Below are positions 33,092 to 42,406 of a DNA stretch of 54,869 nucleotides, piece after piece. The notes under the pieces were generated by a model. It was given only the letters and a program-made list of their open reading frames with translations. It searched no databases and was not told the origin of the DNA. This DNA is from an uncultured marine group III euryarchaeote (GTDB lineage: Archaea; Thermoplasmatota; Poseidoniia; MGIII; CG-Epi1), in contig CACAGG010000003.1 of the NCBI GenBank assembly GCA_902531985.1, positions 1-54,869 of the forward strand, read 5' to 3'. Position 1 is the stretch's first letter, and each line of letters opens with the position of its first letter. A program made the position numbers and the translations under genes.

Positions 33092-33460
33092 TTTCAATCT
33101 CATTGAAGCTGAATTAATACAGTACCTTAATCCAGTTGGTTCAGGCCCATCATCGAACAAATGTCCTAGGTGAGAGTCGCATTTTGAGCATACAACCTCA
33201 ATTCTTTTCATTCCAAACGAAACATCTTCCTTTTCACCAATTATTGTGTCATTTGCAGGTTTGTAAAAGCTAGGCCATCCAGTTCCAGAGTCAAATTTGT
33301 GTTCAGATTCAAATAATACTTCATCGCAACAGACACAATGATATTTTCCGCTATCTTTACAATCCCAATATTCGTTATCGAACGGAGGCTCAGTAGCACT
33401 ACATCTACAAACTTGATATTGTTCTGGCGTTAACTTGTCCTTCCATTCATCTTCGCTCAT
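33089..33460 (-). CDS. msrB: Peptide-methionine (R)-S-oxide reductase
   Basis: 123 residues. Two zinc CxxC pairs (CVCC and CSKC), the [10 protein letters not shown] core, [14 protein letters not shown], and the catalytic cysteine in [10 protein letters not shown] are all present. It repairs oxidised methionine. ATG 33460 is preferred over TTG three bases upstream. A TATA-like TAAAATA centred 26 nt ahead overlaps the promoter of the divergent small gene, so both share a 57-bp spacer. Confidence 0.95.
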   Translation of the reverse strand: MSEDEWKDKLTPEQYQVCRCSATEPPFDNEYWDCKDSGKYHCVCCDEVLFESEHKFDSGTGWPSFYKPANDTIIGEKEDVSFGMKRIEVVCSKCDSHLGHLFDDGPEPTGLRYCINSASMRLK

Positions 33461-33516
33461 CAATTAACACCTTTAATCACAGTAAAATAGTTTATTCTAC
33501 TTTCTAATCAAGAATT

Positions 33517-33762
33517 ATGTCTGAAATTAATGGAATTGTGGAAGCATCTTGTGGTCAATGTCTATTTGATATGAAAGAGAAGGAAGGCTGTGATCTAGCC
33601 ATTCGGATTGACGGTAAACCTTACTTTGTGGATGGTGCACACATAGACGATTTTGGTGATGCTCACGCAGAAGATGGTTTTTGTTCAACAATTCGTAAGG
33701 CTGAAGTGGAAGGTGAGTTGAAAAATTCTACATTCTACACAAAATCATTCAAGATAATATAA
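33517..33762 (+). CDS. Small cysteine protein resembling DUF6370
   Basis: 81 residues: EASCGQCLFDM, then GCDLAIRIDGKPYFVDG, GDAHAEDGFC, and IRKAEVEGELKN. This order of Cys, Gly and His residues is what I recall for the DUF6370 family, mainly from Bacteroidetes, but those homologues have signal peptides and this one does not. Function unknown; the conserved cysteines suggest metal or redox. It diverges from msrB, which also deals with oxidative damage. TTTATT about 24 nt upstream fits a leaderless start. Confidence 0.7.
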   Translation: MSEINGIVEASCGQCLFDMKEKEGCDLAIRIDGKPYFVDGAHIDDFGDAHAEDGFCSTIRKAEVEGELKNSTFYTKSFKII

Positions 33763-33772
33763 AGTTAAAGAA

Positions 33773-34465
33773 TTATTTTCCTAATATTTCCTTCTTCATC
33801 TGCTTGAACTCGTCGTCTTCAATATGGCCTTTCTCTTTCATTTCAGTCAGTTTTTCTAATCTGGCGAATCTGTCATCTCCACCAGTTCCAATATTAGAAC
33901 GATTGATTACACTGTCCTTAACAATAGTATCACGGTCATCGACGTAGTCTCCGTGAACTACAGTTTGGTCCACTCTTTTCTGGTCAAGAATCTTTTGCCT
34001 TAGTCTTTTGGCATCCTCTAATTTTCCAAATTTTTCGTAAGCAGCTATTGCTGAGTTATAGTCTAATCTTTCTTCTAATATCTCACCTTGTCGAGATTTA
34101 ATCAATTTGGTTAATTTTTTATAAGGACTTCTTGCGGTTTCAGAGTGCAATACAATTTGGTTCACTCCTACTGCGTTTGGTGGTTTTTGCCCTTCAGATA
34201 AATAGACTAACTGCTCATTCACAGCTTTTGTTATCGGCCCAAAAAAGATCCCTCCATCTTCTATGACTTCGTCTATATCCATTTTATCTAATCCGAGTGT
34301 GCCTATGTCATATGTATACGTTCCTTCTCTTGGCGCGATTAGATGTCGCTTTTCTAATTTAGAATTATCTAATTTTGGTACTATCACTCTAATAATAGTG
34401 TCGTAGATCTCTATTATTTCATATTCTTCGCACTTAAATCTTTCTAGGGGTTTGTTTTCTACCAC
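33773..34465 (-). CDS. SHOCT-cassette protein 5 (subtype A)
   Basis: 230 residues. The N-terminal ~110 are an unrecognised beta-rich domain (FKCEEYEIIEIYDTIIRVIV). A helix pair follows (LDYNSAIAAYEKFGKLEDAKRL), then the linker DQTVVHGDYVDDRDTIVKDS with NRSNIGTGG. The last ~40 residues are a SHOCT domain (RLEKLTEMKEKGHIEDDEF, KQMKKEILGK). The gene starts at GTG 34465 with its own TTTAAATA promoter about 25 nt upstream. It lies 106 bp after the four overlapping paralogues, so it is a separate transcript with the same cassette. SHOCT domains are thought to drive oligomerisation; a role in a mixed complex with its neighbours is inference. Confidence 0.8.
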   Translation of the reverse strand: MVENKPLERFKCEEYEIIEIYDTIIRVIVPKLDNSKLEKRHLIAPREGTYTYDIGTLGLDKMDIDEVIEDGGIFFGPITKAVNEQLVYLSEGQKPPNAVGVNQIVLHSETARSPYKKLTKLIKSRQGEILEERLDYNSAIAAYEKFGKLEDAKRLRQKILDQKRVDQTVVHGDYVDDRDTIVKDSVINRSNIGTGGDDRFARLEKLTEMKEKGHIEDDEFKQMKKEILGK

Positions 34466-34571
34466 GATACAGATTAATGAGATGTATTTAAATTATTAAT
34501 TTTAAACTGCAATGTCTAAATAATCACCAGGTGCATTGGTAAAATTTTGGTCTAATCCCGGAAGTATTCAT

Positions 34572-35078
34572 TTATCCAATAATCTCCTTCTTTATTTTTT
34601 CAAATTCTTCATCACTAATAAGTCCTTCAGCAAGCATTTCTTTGAGTTCTTTGAGTTTTGTAAATTTATCTTCTCCACCAGAGCCAATATTTGATTTGTT
34701 GACTACGCTGTCTTTAATTTCAGTTTTGGTAACTTCGTCACCGTGGACCACTTTCTGAGAAACTTTTACTCGCTTCTCAGCCAATAATTTATTGTTTATT
34801 CTTTCAATGTCTTCGTGATACAGATTGTTTTCTATGGGCTTAAACTCTTTGTATAACCTATCAGCTTCTCTGTAATTCTCTAATGCTTGATTGTAATCAT
34901 TTAAGTCTTCAGATATTCTTCCATCCTCGTATGCAGTCTTCGCCATTCCTTCTAAGTCTGGCCAAATTTCTTCAGAAATAGTTGATAACCCAAAACCTAT
35001 AAGAATCATTAACCCAAAGATTACTAATAGAAGAAATCCCATTACAATCAGAAACACTATTACGCCACTAGCAGTCAT
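34572..35078 (-). CDS. SHOCT-cassette protein 4, membrane-anchored (subtype B)
   Basis: 168 residues. A single membrane helix (about 7-32, VIFLIVMGFLLLVIFGLMIL) anchors it. A TPR-like helix pair (DLNDYNQALENYREADRL) follows, then the linker SQKVVHGDEVTKTEIKDSVV with NKSNIGSGG. It ends in a SHOCT domain (KLKELKEMLAEGLISDEEF, KIKKEIIG). It is the only member of the group with a membrane anchor. Its ATG overlaps the previous stop as ATGA. If the cassettes bind each other, this one would hold the group at the membrane. Confidence 0.8.
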   Translation of the reverse strand: MTASGVIVFLIVMGFLLLVIFGLMILIGFGLSTISEEIWPDLEGMAKTAYEDGRISEDLNDYNQALENYREADRLYKEFKPIENNLYHEDIERINNKLLAEKRVKVSQKVVHGDEVTKTEIKDSVVNKSNIGSGGEDKFTKLKELKEMLAEGLISDEEFEKIKKEIIG

Positions 35079-35698
35079 TTCCCCAGAATCTCCTTCTTCA
35101 TCTGCTTGAACTCGTTGTCGTCAATAAGACCTTCTTTTTTCATTTCAGTCAGTTTTTCTAATCTAGCGAATTTGTCATTTCCACCAGAGCCTATCGTTGA
35201 GCGATTTAATATGCTATCTTTGATGACTGTATCGCGGTCATCTACATAGTCACCTTTAATGTAATTTCCTTTGACAACAGTTTGTTGTTTTGATAATTTT
35301 TCATAGTTTACTTTTGCCCTCATTACTAGGCTTTCTACCTCACTCCATTTCCTTTTGTTTCTGAATGCATCATCGCTTTTAAAGTAAATTATATGATTAT
35401 GATTATATTTTTCATTTTTACCGAATTGTATGTGACCATGTGAATTACCAAAAAAGCTAAACGATGGTTTAAGATGACTTATTGAAATATTATCAAAGCT
35501 TATGTGGGCTTTGTATCCATTGCCGTGTTGACCAAACTGCGGCATAGGCCAAGATTCAGTCCAACCAAATCGTTTAATTTCTATTTCGATATGATCTTCA
35601 AATATAGTTAGTGTATCTCCTCTTTCGTTTGTAAATTCATATAATAGGTACCCTTTATCGGTGTCAGCTTGTTTCTGTAAAAAATCGTCAAAACTCAT
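35075..35698 (-). CDS. SHOCT-cassette protein 3 with PH-like N-terminus (subtype A)
   Basis: 207 residues. The N-terminal ~115 look like a bacterial PH-type domain (GDTLTIFEDHIEIEIKRFGW, ISFDNISISHL, HIIYFKSDDAFRNKRKW). A short helix leads to a linker with an extra repeat (VVKGNYIKGDYVDDRDTVIK), then NRSTIGSGG and a SHOCT domain (RLEKLTEMKKEGLIDDNEF, KQMKKEILGK). At the DNA level its 3' end is closely similar to that of protein 5. Both neighbours overlap it by ATGA. Function unknown. Confidence 0.8.
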   Translation of the reverse strand: MSFDDFLQKQADTDKGYLLYEFTNERGDTLTIFEDHIEIEIKRFGWTESWPMPQFGQHGNGYKAHISFDNISISHLKPSFSFFGNSHGHIQFGKNEKYNHNHIIYFKSDDAFRNKRKWSEVESLVMRAKVNYEKLSKQQTVVKGNYIKGDYVDDRDTVIKDSILNRSTIGSGGNDKFARLEKLTEMKKEGLIDDNEFKQMKKEILGK

Positions 35699-36369
35699 TT
35701 GCCCAGAATCTCCTTCTTCATCTGCTTGAACTCTTCGTCGTCAATCAGGCCTTCTGCAAGCATTTCTTTCAGTTCCTTCAATTTTGTAAATTTGTCGTCG
35801 CCACCAGAGCCAATACTAGATTTACTGACGACGCTATCTTTGATTTCGGTTTTGGTGACTTGGTCTCCGTGGACAACTGTTTGATCCACTTTTTTCAGAT
35901 CTGTAACAATTTTTCTCACTCGCGCAGCTTCCTCTGGTTTACCCATCTTATCATAAATTTCTATAGCTCGTTTATAGTCAAGATGTTCTTCACACTGTTT
36001 TGCTTTTTGTATGCGGGCCTTTGGTAAAAGGTCCTCTAAATGAGCTTGTGCTTCTTTTATTGACTTACTCCCCATTAATATGAAACTTGTGTACGTTCCA
36101 TCATCATCTAATGCATCAAAGCTAGGGCACTCCAAGTGTTTATTGAAAGTAAATGAATCTATATTTCCCAAAGAGACTATCAGTGACTTCTCTTTTGCTT
36201 CGAAAATAATCCGTTGATTTGTAATGTAAAGCGAACCTGGTTTATATTTGTCACGAGGTTTTCCTTCAATAATCAGAGGTTTACACAAAACGGTATGTCC
36301 TGAAAAAAAACCTGATTTATTATGTTTTACAAATATTACGTGTTCCCCTGTATGTAGATCAGTTTTCAT
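35695..36369 (-). CDS. SHOCT-cassette protein 2 with PH/GRAM-like N-terminus (subtype B)
   Basis: 224 residues. The N-terminal ~100 resemble a bacterial PH/GRAM domain: EHVIFVKHNKSGFF, then YKPGSLYITNQRIIFEAKEK, the typical strand-turn of such domains, and VSLGNIDSFTF. A helix pair (LDYKRAIEIYDKMGKPEEAA) leads to the linker DQTVVHGDQVTKTEIKDSVV, SKSSIGSGG, and a SHOCT domain (KLKELKEMLAEGLIDDEEF). PH-SHOCT pairs are common in bacterial membrane-associated proteins of unknown role. ATGA overlaps join it to both neighbours. Confidence 0.82.
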   Translation of the reverse strand: MKTDLHTGEHVIFVKHNKSGFFSGHTVLCKPLIIEGKPRDKYKPGSLYITNQRIIFEAKEKSLIVSLGNIDSFTFNKHLECPSFDALDDDGTYTSFILMGSKSIKEAQAHLEDLLPKARIQKAKQCEEHLDYKRAIEIYDKMGKPEEAARVRKIVTDLKKVDQTVVHGDQVTKTEIKDSVVSKSSIGSGGDDKFTKLKELKEMLAEGLIDDEEFKQMKKEILGK

Positions 36370-36941
36370 TTCCCTAGAATCTCCTTCTTCATCTTTTCAT
36401 AGTCATCTTCATTGATTAATCCTTCATCGAGCAGGGATTTCGCCTCGCGTAATTCTTCAGCCTTAGATGATTTTCCGCCAATATTGGAACGATTGAGAAC
36501 ACTGTCTTTGATTTCTGTTTTGGTTATTTGGTCTCCTTGAATTACGGTTTGATCTACTTTCTTCTGATCAATTATTATTTGTCGGATTCTTTTTGCTTCT
36601 TCATGATTGTTCATATATTCCCATAATTGGATTGCTTCATCGAATCGAAGTAAGTTTTCAAGTTCTTTGGCTTTTATTTCTCGGAGTCGGTTTCCCTCTT
36701 CATCAATTATTTCTTTAGCTTTGATTCTGTAGTTCTTTATGTCTGAGATTGTTTTTTCATCCATTCCATATGTATGGTGTTTTAGTATTTTTATTGCTTC
36801 TTCAATTTTATCCAAGTCATGAGAATCAATATATGTTTTCGCTTTTTCCAGCGAATCATCCCAATATTTCCGGAATTTTTTGATTGCCTCCTCGTTGTCA
36901 TCCTGAACTTTAGATGATTTAGAGTTTCCGAACCAGCCCAT
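36366..36941 (-). CDS. SHOCT-cassette protein 1, helical N-terminus (subtype B)
   Basis: 191 residues, first gene of the four-gene overlapping set. The N-terminal ~115 are hydrophilic helices (KYWDDSLEKAKTYIDSHDLD, KAKELENLLRFDEAIQLWEY) with TPR-like spacing. The linker is DQTVIQGDQITKTEIKDS with NRSNIGG, and the SHOCT domain is the most diverged (AEELREAKSLLDEGLINEDD). No membrane segment; the N-terminal MGWFGNSKSSK is basic. Its ATG overlaps, as TAATG, the stop of a tiny vestige of a further SHOCT copy. Confidence 0.8.
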   Translation of the reverse strand: MGWFGNSKSSKVQDDNEEAIKKFRKYWDDSLEKAKTYIDSHDLDKIEEAIKILKHHTYGMDEKTISDIKNYRIKAKEIIDEEGNRLREIKAKELENLLRFDEAIQLWEYMNNHEEAKRIRQIIIDQKKVDQTVIQGDQITKTEIKDSVLNRSNIGGKSSKAEELREAKSLLDEGLINEDDYEKMKKEILGK

Positions 36942-36967
36942 TATTTCCCCAGAATCTCCTTCTTCAT
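36941..36967 (-). pseudogene. Vestige of a sixth SHOCT cassette
   Basis: Read on the minus strand, 36967-36941 encodes MKKEILGK then TAA, the exact last residues of the neighbouring SHOCT proteins, in nearly the same bases (AAGAAGGAGATTCTGGGG). Nothing upstream of 36967 resembles the rest of a SHOCT gene. It is best read as the end of a deleted copy, and its GGAG may now serve the next ATG, which overlaps its stop as TAATG. Confidence 0.65.
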
Positions 36968-37000
36968 AAAATATTTACTGCACAGCAATAATTATTTCAA

Positions 37001-38188
37001 TCATATTATTCCAGCAGATTTGCCGCCTTTCTCAAATGCATTCAGTGCATGATCTAAATCTTCTTTTTCTAATCCAGCACTCATCATTACCCTAATTCTT
37101 GATTTATCTGGAGCAACCATTGGGAAAACAATTGGTAATGCAAATACATCCATATCCAGTAATTTTGCACTTAATTCTTTAGCTTTGTGTGATTCTCCAC
37201 ACATTACTGGAATAATTGGAGTTTCAGATACTCCTGTATCGAATCCCATAGATTGAACTTCTTTTCTGAAATATTCTGTATTAGACCATAATTTCTCGAC
37301 GTGCTCAGGTTCGCTTTCCAATACTTCTATCGAAGCTTTACAAGCTGCAATAGTAGCAGGAGGTGCTGAACCAGATAGTAACATTGTTCTTGATTTATTG
37401 AAAGCGTAGTCTACCATGTGCTTTTCACCAGCAACAAGGCCACCTACGACTCCAAATGCTTTGGAGAAAGATCCCGATTCCATATCTACTTCATCCTCAA
37501 CGCCAAAGTGAGCTCCAATTCCTCTTCCACCAGCCAAAACACCTTCACCATGGCAGTCATCAATGTAGGTCATAGCACCATACTCTCTAGCTAATTTTGT
37601 TATTTCATCAAGTGGTGCAATATCTCCATCCATAGAGAATACTCCATCGCTAATTACTAGAGTTTTTTCACTTTTCTTTGTGGCTTCCTTTAACCTATCT
37701 TCTAATTCACCCATATCATTGTGAGCATAGATTGTTCGATTTTCTTTTCTCACACCAGATAACCTCACTCCGTCAATGATTGATCCATGATTTAGCTGAT
37801 CAGAAATAATAGAATCATTTTTCCCTGCTAATTGAGGAATCAGCCCTGAATTAACTGCAAATCCTGTTTGATAATACAATGCAGCTTCCCGATTTTTAAA
37901 TCTAGCAATTGTATCTTCAAGTTCATTGTGAATGTCCATGTTACCAGCAATAGGTCTAACACTTCCACTTCCCGCTCCGTGTGATTTTACAGCATCAATA
38001 GCTGCCTGTTTGACTTTAGGATGATTACTCATGCTGAGATAATTATTTGCACAAAGCATGATTCGTTCTTTGTCATCAATAATAGCTCTACCAGTTGATG
38101 GCCCGCCTATTACGGGAGGTTTCCAATCAAAACCTTTCTTAACTAATTCGTCATATTCACTTTTCATCCAGTCTGTCGGGCTACTCAT
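37001..38188 (-). CDS. kbl: 2-amino-3-ketobutyrate CoA ligase (glycine C-acetyltransferase)
   Basis: 395 residues, PLP-dependent alpha-oxoamine synthase family. It cleaves 2-amino-3-oxobutyrate with CoA to glycine and acetyl-CoA. Motifs are YQTGFAVNSG, ISDGVFSMDGDIAPL, DDCHGEGVLA, and the PLP lysine in SGSFSKAFG. The family also contains AONS (BioF); the neighbouring SDR-type threonine dehydrogenase points to Kbl. Its ATG overlaps the tdh stop by eight bases (ATGAGTAG). The SHOCT operon follows 60 bp downstream on the same strand. Confidence 0.92.
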   Translation of the reverse strand: MSSPTDWMKSEYDELVKKGFDWKPPVIGGPSTGRAIIDDKERIMLCANNYLSMSNHPKVKQAAIDAVKSHGAGSGSVRPIAGNMDIHNELEDTIARFKNREAALYYQTGFAVNSGLIPQLAGKNDSIISDQLNHGSIIDGVRLSGVRKENRTIYAHNDMGELEDRLKEATKKSEKTLVISDGVFSMDGDIAPLDEITKLAREYGAMTYIDDCHGEGVLAGGRGIGAHFGVEDEVDMESGSFSKAFGVVGGLVAGEKHMVDYAFNKSRTMLLSGSAPPATIAACKASIEVLESEPEHVEKLWSNTEYFRKEVQSMGFDTGVSETPIIPVMCGESHKAKELSAKLLDMDVFALPIVFPMVAPDKSRIRVMMSAGLEKEDLDHALNAFEKGGKSAGII

Positions 38189-39107
38189 TTAGTCTCCTTA
38201 GATTCGTAATCATTTCCTCAGTCATTTTTGATATATCAAATTTTGGTTCCCATTTCCAATCATTTCTTGCGTCCTCGTCATTTATTGAAATTGGCCAAGT
38301 ATTTGCAATATCTTGCCTGTAATCAGGTTGGTAAGTACATTCAAAATCGATATGAGAAGAAATTTCATCAGCTAATTCTTTAGCTGAAAAACTCATACTA
38401 GACAGATTATAGTTAGAATGGTAATTCAATGAATCTAGAGGAGCATCCATTAATTCAAGAGTTGCCCTTATTGCATCGTCCATGAACATCATAGGTAATC
38501 GGGTGTCTTCGCTCACAAAGCATTCATATTTTCCATTTTCAATTGCATCAAAGTACATTTCAACGGCATAGTCAGTTGTTCCTCCAGTAGGTCTGTGTTT
38601 CCAACTAATTAATCCTGGATATCTTATCCCTCTAACGTCAATATTGTGTTCATTGAAATATAGATCACACAATTCTTCCCCCTTAACTTTAGTTATACCA
38701 TAAACAGTTTCAGGATTTAATTCAACATTTTGTGGTGTATTTTCTCTTGGAACATCAGGTCCGAAGACAGCTATTGAGCTTGGACAAAATAGGCGTTGAT
38801 TGCATTTCTTTGCAACTTTAAGAACATTCTCTAAACCATTAACGTTGACTTTCCTGCACAATTCAGGATTCTTTTCGCCTGTTGCAGAGAGTATAGCGGC
38901 TAAATGGTAAACAATTTTGATTCCATTCTCGTCATTTATTTTATCATAGGAATTCAAATCTGTAACATCACATTTTACAAATTCGCCATTATAATTTCCG
39001 GGTTCTTTCAAGTCTGAAGCAATTATTTTGTCTTTACCGTATTTTTCTTGTAACGCAAGGACTAATTCAGTTCCAATTTGCCCTAAAGCTCCAGTTACAA
39101 GAATCAT
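38181..39107 (-). CDS. SDR-type L-threonine 3-dehydrogenase
   Basis: 308 residues of the extended short-chain (GalE-like) family. VTGALGQIGTEL binds NAD, LAAILSATGEKNP and the YGITKVKGE catalytic Tyr/Lys are present, and RYPGLISWKHRPTGGTTDYA is characteristic of the GalE-like threonine dehydrogenases. It oxidises threonine to 2-amino-3-oxobutyrate, the substrate of the overlapping kbl product, so the two make glycine and acetyl-CoA from threonine. ATG 39107 lies 25 nt from a TATA element shared with tpiA. Confidence 0.88.
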   Translation of the reverse strand: MILVTGALGQIGTELVLALQEKYGKDKIIASDLKEPGNYNGEFVKCDVTDLNSYDKINDENGIKIVYHLAAILSATGEKNPELCRKVNVNGLENVLKVAKKCNQRLFCPSSIAVFGPDVPRENTPQNVELNPETVYGITKVKGEELCDLYFNEHNIDVRGIRYPGLISWKHRPTGGTTDYAVEMYFDAIENGKYECFVSEDTRLPMMFMDDAIRATLELMDAPLDSLNYHSNYNLSSMSFSAKELADEISSHIDFECTYQPDYRQDIANTWPISINDEDARNDWKWEPKFDISKMTEEMITNLRRLNE

Positions 39108-39128
39108 TTTAGTTAATAGATAGATTCC

Positions 39129-39136
39129 TTTATATT
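39129..39136. promoter_or_regulatory. Shared bidirectional TATA box for tdh-kbl and tpiA
   Basis: TTTATATT at 39129-39136 is centred at 39132. ATG 39107 on the minus strand and ATG 39157 on the plus strand each lie 25 nt from that centre. The 49-bp spacer has no second TATA-like element, so one box seems to serve both leaderless genes. Confidence 0.6.
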
Positions 39137-39156
39137 GATTCCCAAAGGGTCATTAA

Positions 39157-39852
39157 ATGCGCGTTTCATGGGATATTATGCGTGATGGTCTTCCAATCAT
39201 AATTGTTAATCTCAAAACGTACGAGCAAGGTTACGGTGCAGACGGTTTCGAACTCTGTAAGATAATGGAAGAAATATCCTTAGAGCATAATGTAAACCTA
39301 GCAGCTGCAGTTTCAGCAATAGACTTAATCGATTACAGTGATAATTTGAAAATACCAATCTTTGCACAACATGTTGACGGAGTAACTTACGGTTCGAACA
39401 CTGGTTCTATACTTCCTGAAGCAGTCAAATATTCAGGAGCAGTCGGCACTCTGGTAAATCACGCAGAATGTCAAATGAGCTGGGAGGAGATTGAGAAGAC
39501 AATAAATCGTTGTAAAGAGCTTGGTCTCTCGACTGTACTTTGTACGGCTGATCTAGAGTCTTCAGAGAAAGGATCGCATTTGAATCCCGACATGATTGCA
39601 GTTGAACCTCCTGAATTGATAGGTGGAGATATCTCAGTTTCATCAGCAAAACCTGAGATCATTTCAGATACTGTAGAAATAGTAAAGGAGATTAATTCAG
39701 AAATTTCAGTTCTTTGTGGTGCAGGTGTTAAAAACCAAGAAGATGTTTCCAAAGCAATATCTCTGGGTTCCGAAGGAATTCTTCTTGCATCAGGAGTAGT
39801 AAAATCTTCAGAGCCTCGAAAAGTTTTAATGGATTTAATTAAAGGATTATAA
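39157..39852 (+). CDS. tpiA: Triosephosphate isomerase (archaeal short type)
   Basis: 231 residues, the compact archaeal form. IIVNLKTYEQ carries the substrate-binding Asn/Lys, FAQHVDGV the catalytic His, and AVEPPELIGG the catalytic Glu; CGAGVKNQEDV and GILLASGVV form the phosphate loop. It interconverts DHAP and glyceraldehyde 3-phosphate. The first ATG (39157) is supported by TATA spacing. It lies just upstream of groES on the same strand. Confidence 0.95.
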   Translation: MRVSWDIMRDGLPIIIVNLKTYEQGYGADGFELCKIMEEISLEHNVNLAAAVSAIDLIDYSDNLKIPIFAQHVDGVTYGSNTGSILPEAVKYSGAVGTLVNHAECQMSWEEIEKTINRCKELGLSTVLCTADLESSEKGSHLNPDMIAVEPPELIGGDISVSSAKPEIISDTVEIVKEINSEISVLCGAGVKNQEDVSKAISLGSEGILLASGVVKSSEPRKVLMDLIKGL

Positions 39853-39867
39853 TCAATTTTATATAGG

Positions 39868-39947
39868 GGCTGGAGTAGACAACCTCAGGTTGCCTACTGC
39901 TTGTAATTGTTACAACTCGTCAGGCCAGCCTATCCTTAAAATGGAGG
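39868..39947 (+). promoter_or_regulatory. Structured leader/operator upstream of groES
   Basis: Three nested inverted repeats fill the tpiA-groES gap. GGCTGG (39868-39873) pairs with CCAGCC (39925-39930). Inside lie a 23-nt palindrome, GTAGACAACC-TCA-GGTTGCCTAC (39875-39897, one mismatch), and TTGTAA-TTG-TTACAA (39901-39915). Shine-Dalgarno GGAGG is at 39943-39947, seven bases before the ATG. TATA-like elements at about 39847-39854 and 39857-39865 leave the exact start of transcription unclear: the repeats may act as RNA stems or, for the 23-nt one, as an operator across the start site. Confidence 0.55.
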
Positions 39948-39954
39948 AAAAAAA

Positions 39955-41893
<1,939 letters not shown>

Positions 41894-41898
41894 GGATT

Positions 41899-42375
41899 TT
41901 ATCCTTTCAATTCAATAAGTCTTTCCAAAACAGCTTCTGCGTGACCTTTAGCCTTTACTTTAGTCCAGGCTTCAGCAATTTCACCAGCAGGATTAATCAG
42001 GTAAGTAGTTCTTACTACTCCCATGTAGGTTTTACCATACATCGATTTTTCTTGCCATACTCCATAATCAGAAAGCATAGTTTTCTCAGTATCTGCTAAA
42101 AGCTCTACAGATAAATCATGTTTTTCAATAAATTTACAATGTTTGGCTTCAGTATCGGGACTTATTCCGTATATTGCAGCTCCATGTTCCTTGAATTTAT
42201 CGCTTAAATCAGAGAATTCCTTTGCTTCTACAGTACAACCTGGAGTATCATCTCTAGGATAGAAATAGACTACAGTCCATTTGTCTAATAAATGTTCTAA
42301 TTCAATTGTTTTTCCATTTTGATCTGGTATCGAAAAATTTGGAGCCTTTTGACCCGCTTCTAAAATTTCAGTCAT
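41899..42375 (-). CDS. bcp: Peroxiredoxin, BCP/PrxQ type
   Basis: 158 residues. The peroxidatic cysteine is in PRDDTPGCTVEAKEF; the usual resolving cysteine five residues later is Lys here, while AKHCKF offers a possible alternative. YFYP, DYGV and TYLINPAGEI are family positions. It reduces peroxides with a thiol donor. ATG 42375 is preferred over TTG 42384; TTTTAATTA about 26 nt upstream fits a leaderless start. Convergent with groEL, five bases apart. Confidence 0.93.
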   Translation of the reverse strand: MTEILEAGQKAPNFSIPDQNGKTIELEHLLDKWTVVYFYPRDDTPGCTVEAKEFSDLSDKFKEHGAAIYGISPDTEAKHCKFIEKHDLSVELLADTEKTMLSDYGVWQEKSMYGKTYMGVVRTTYLINPAGEIAEAWTKVKAKGHAEAVLERLIELKG

Positions 42376-42406
42376 ACACTTCAACTAGATAGAGGATAAT
42401 TAAAAT

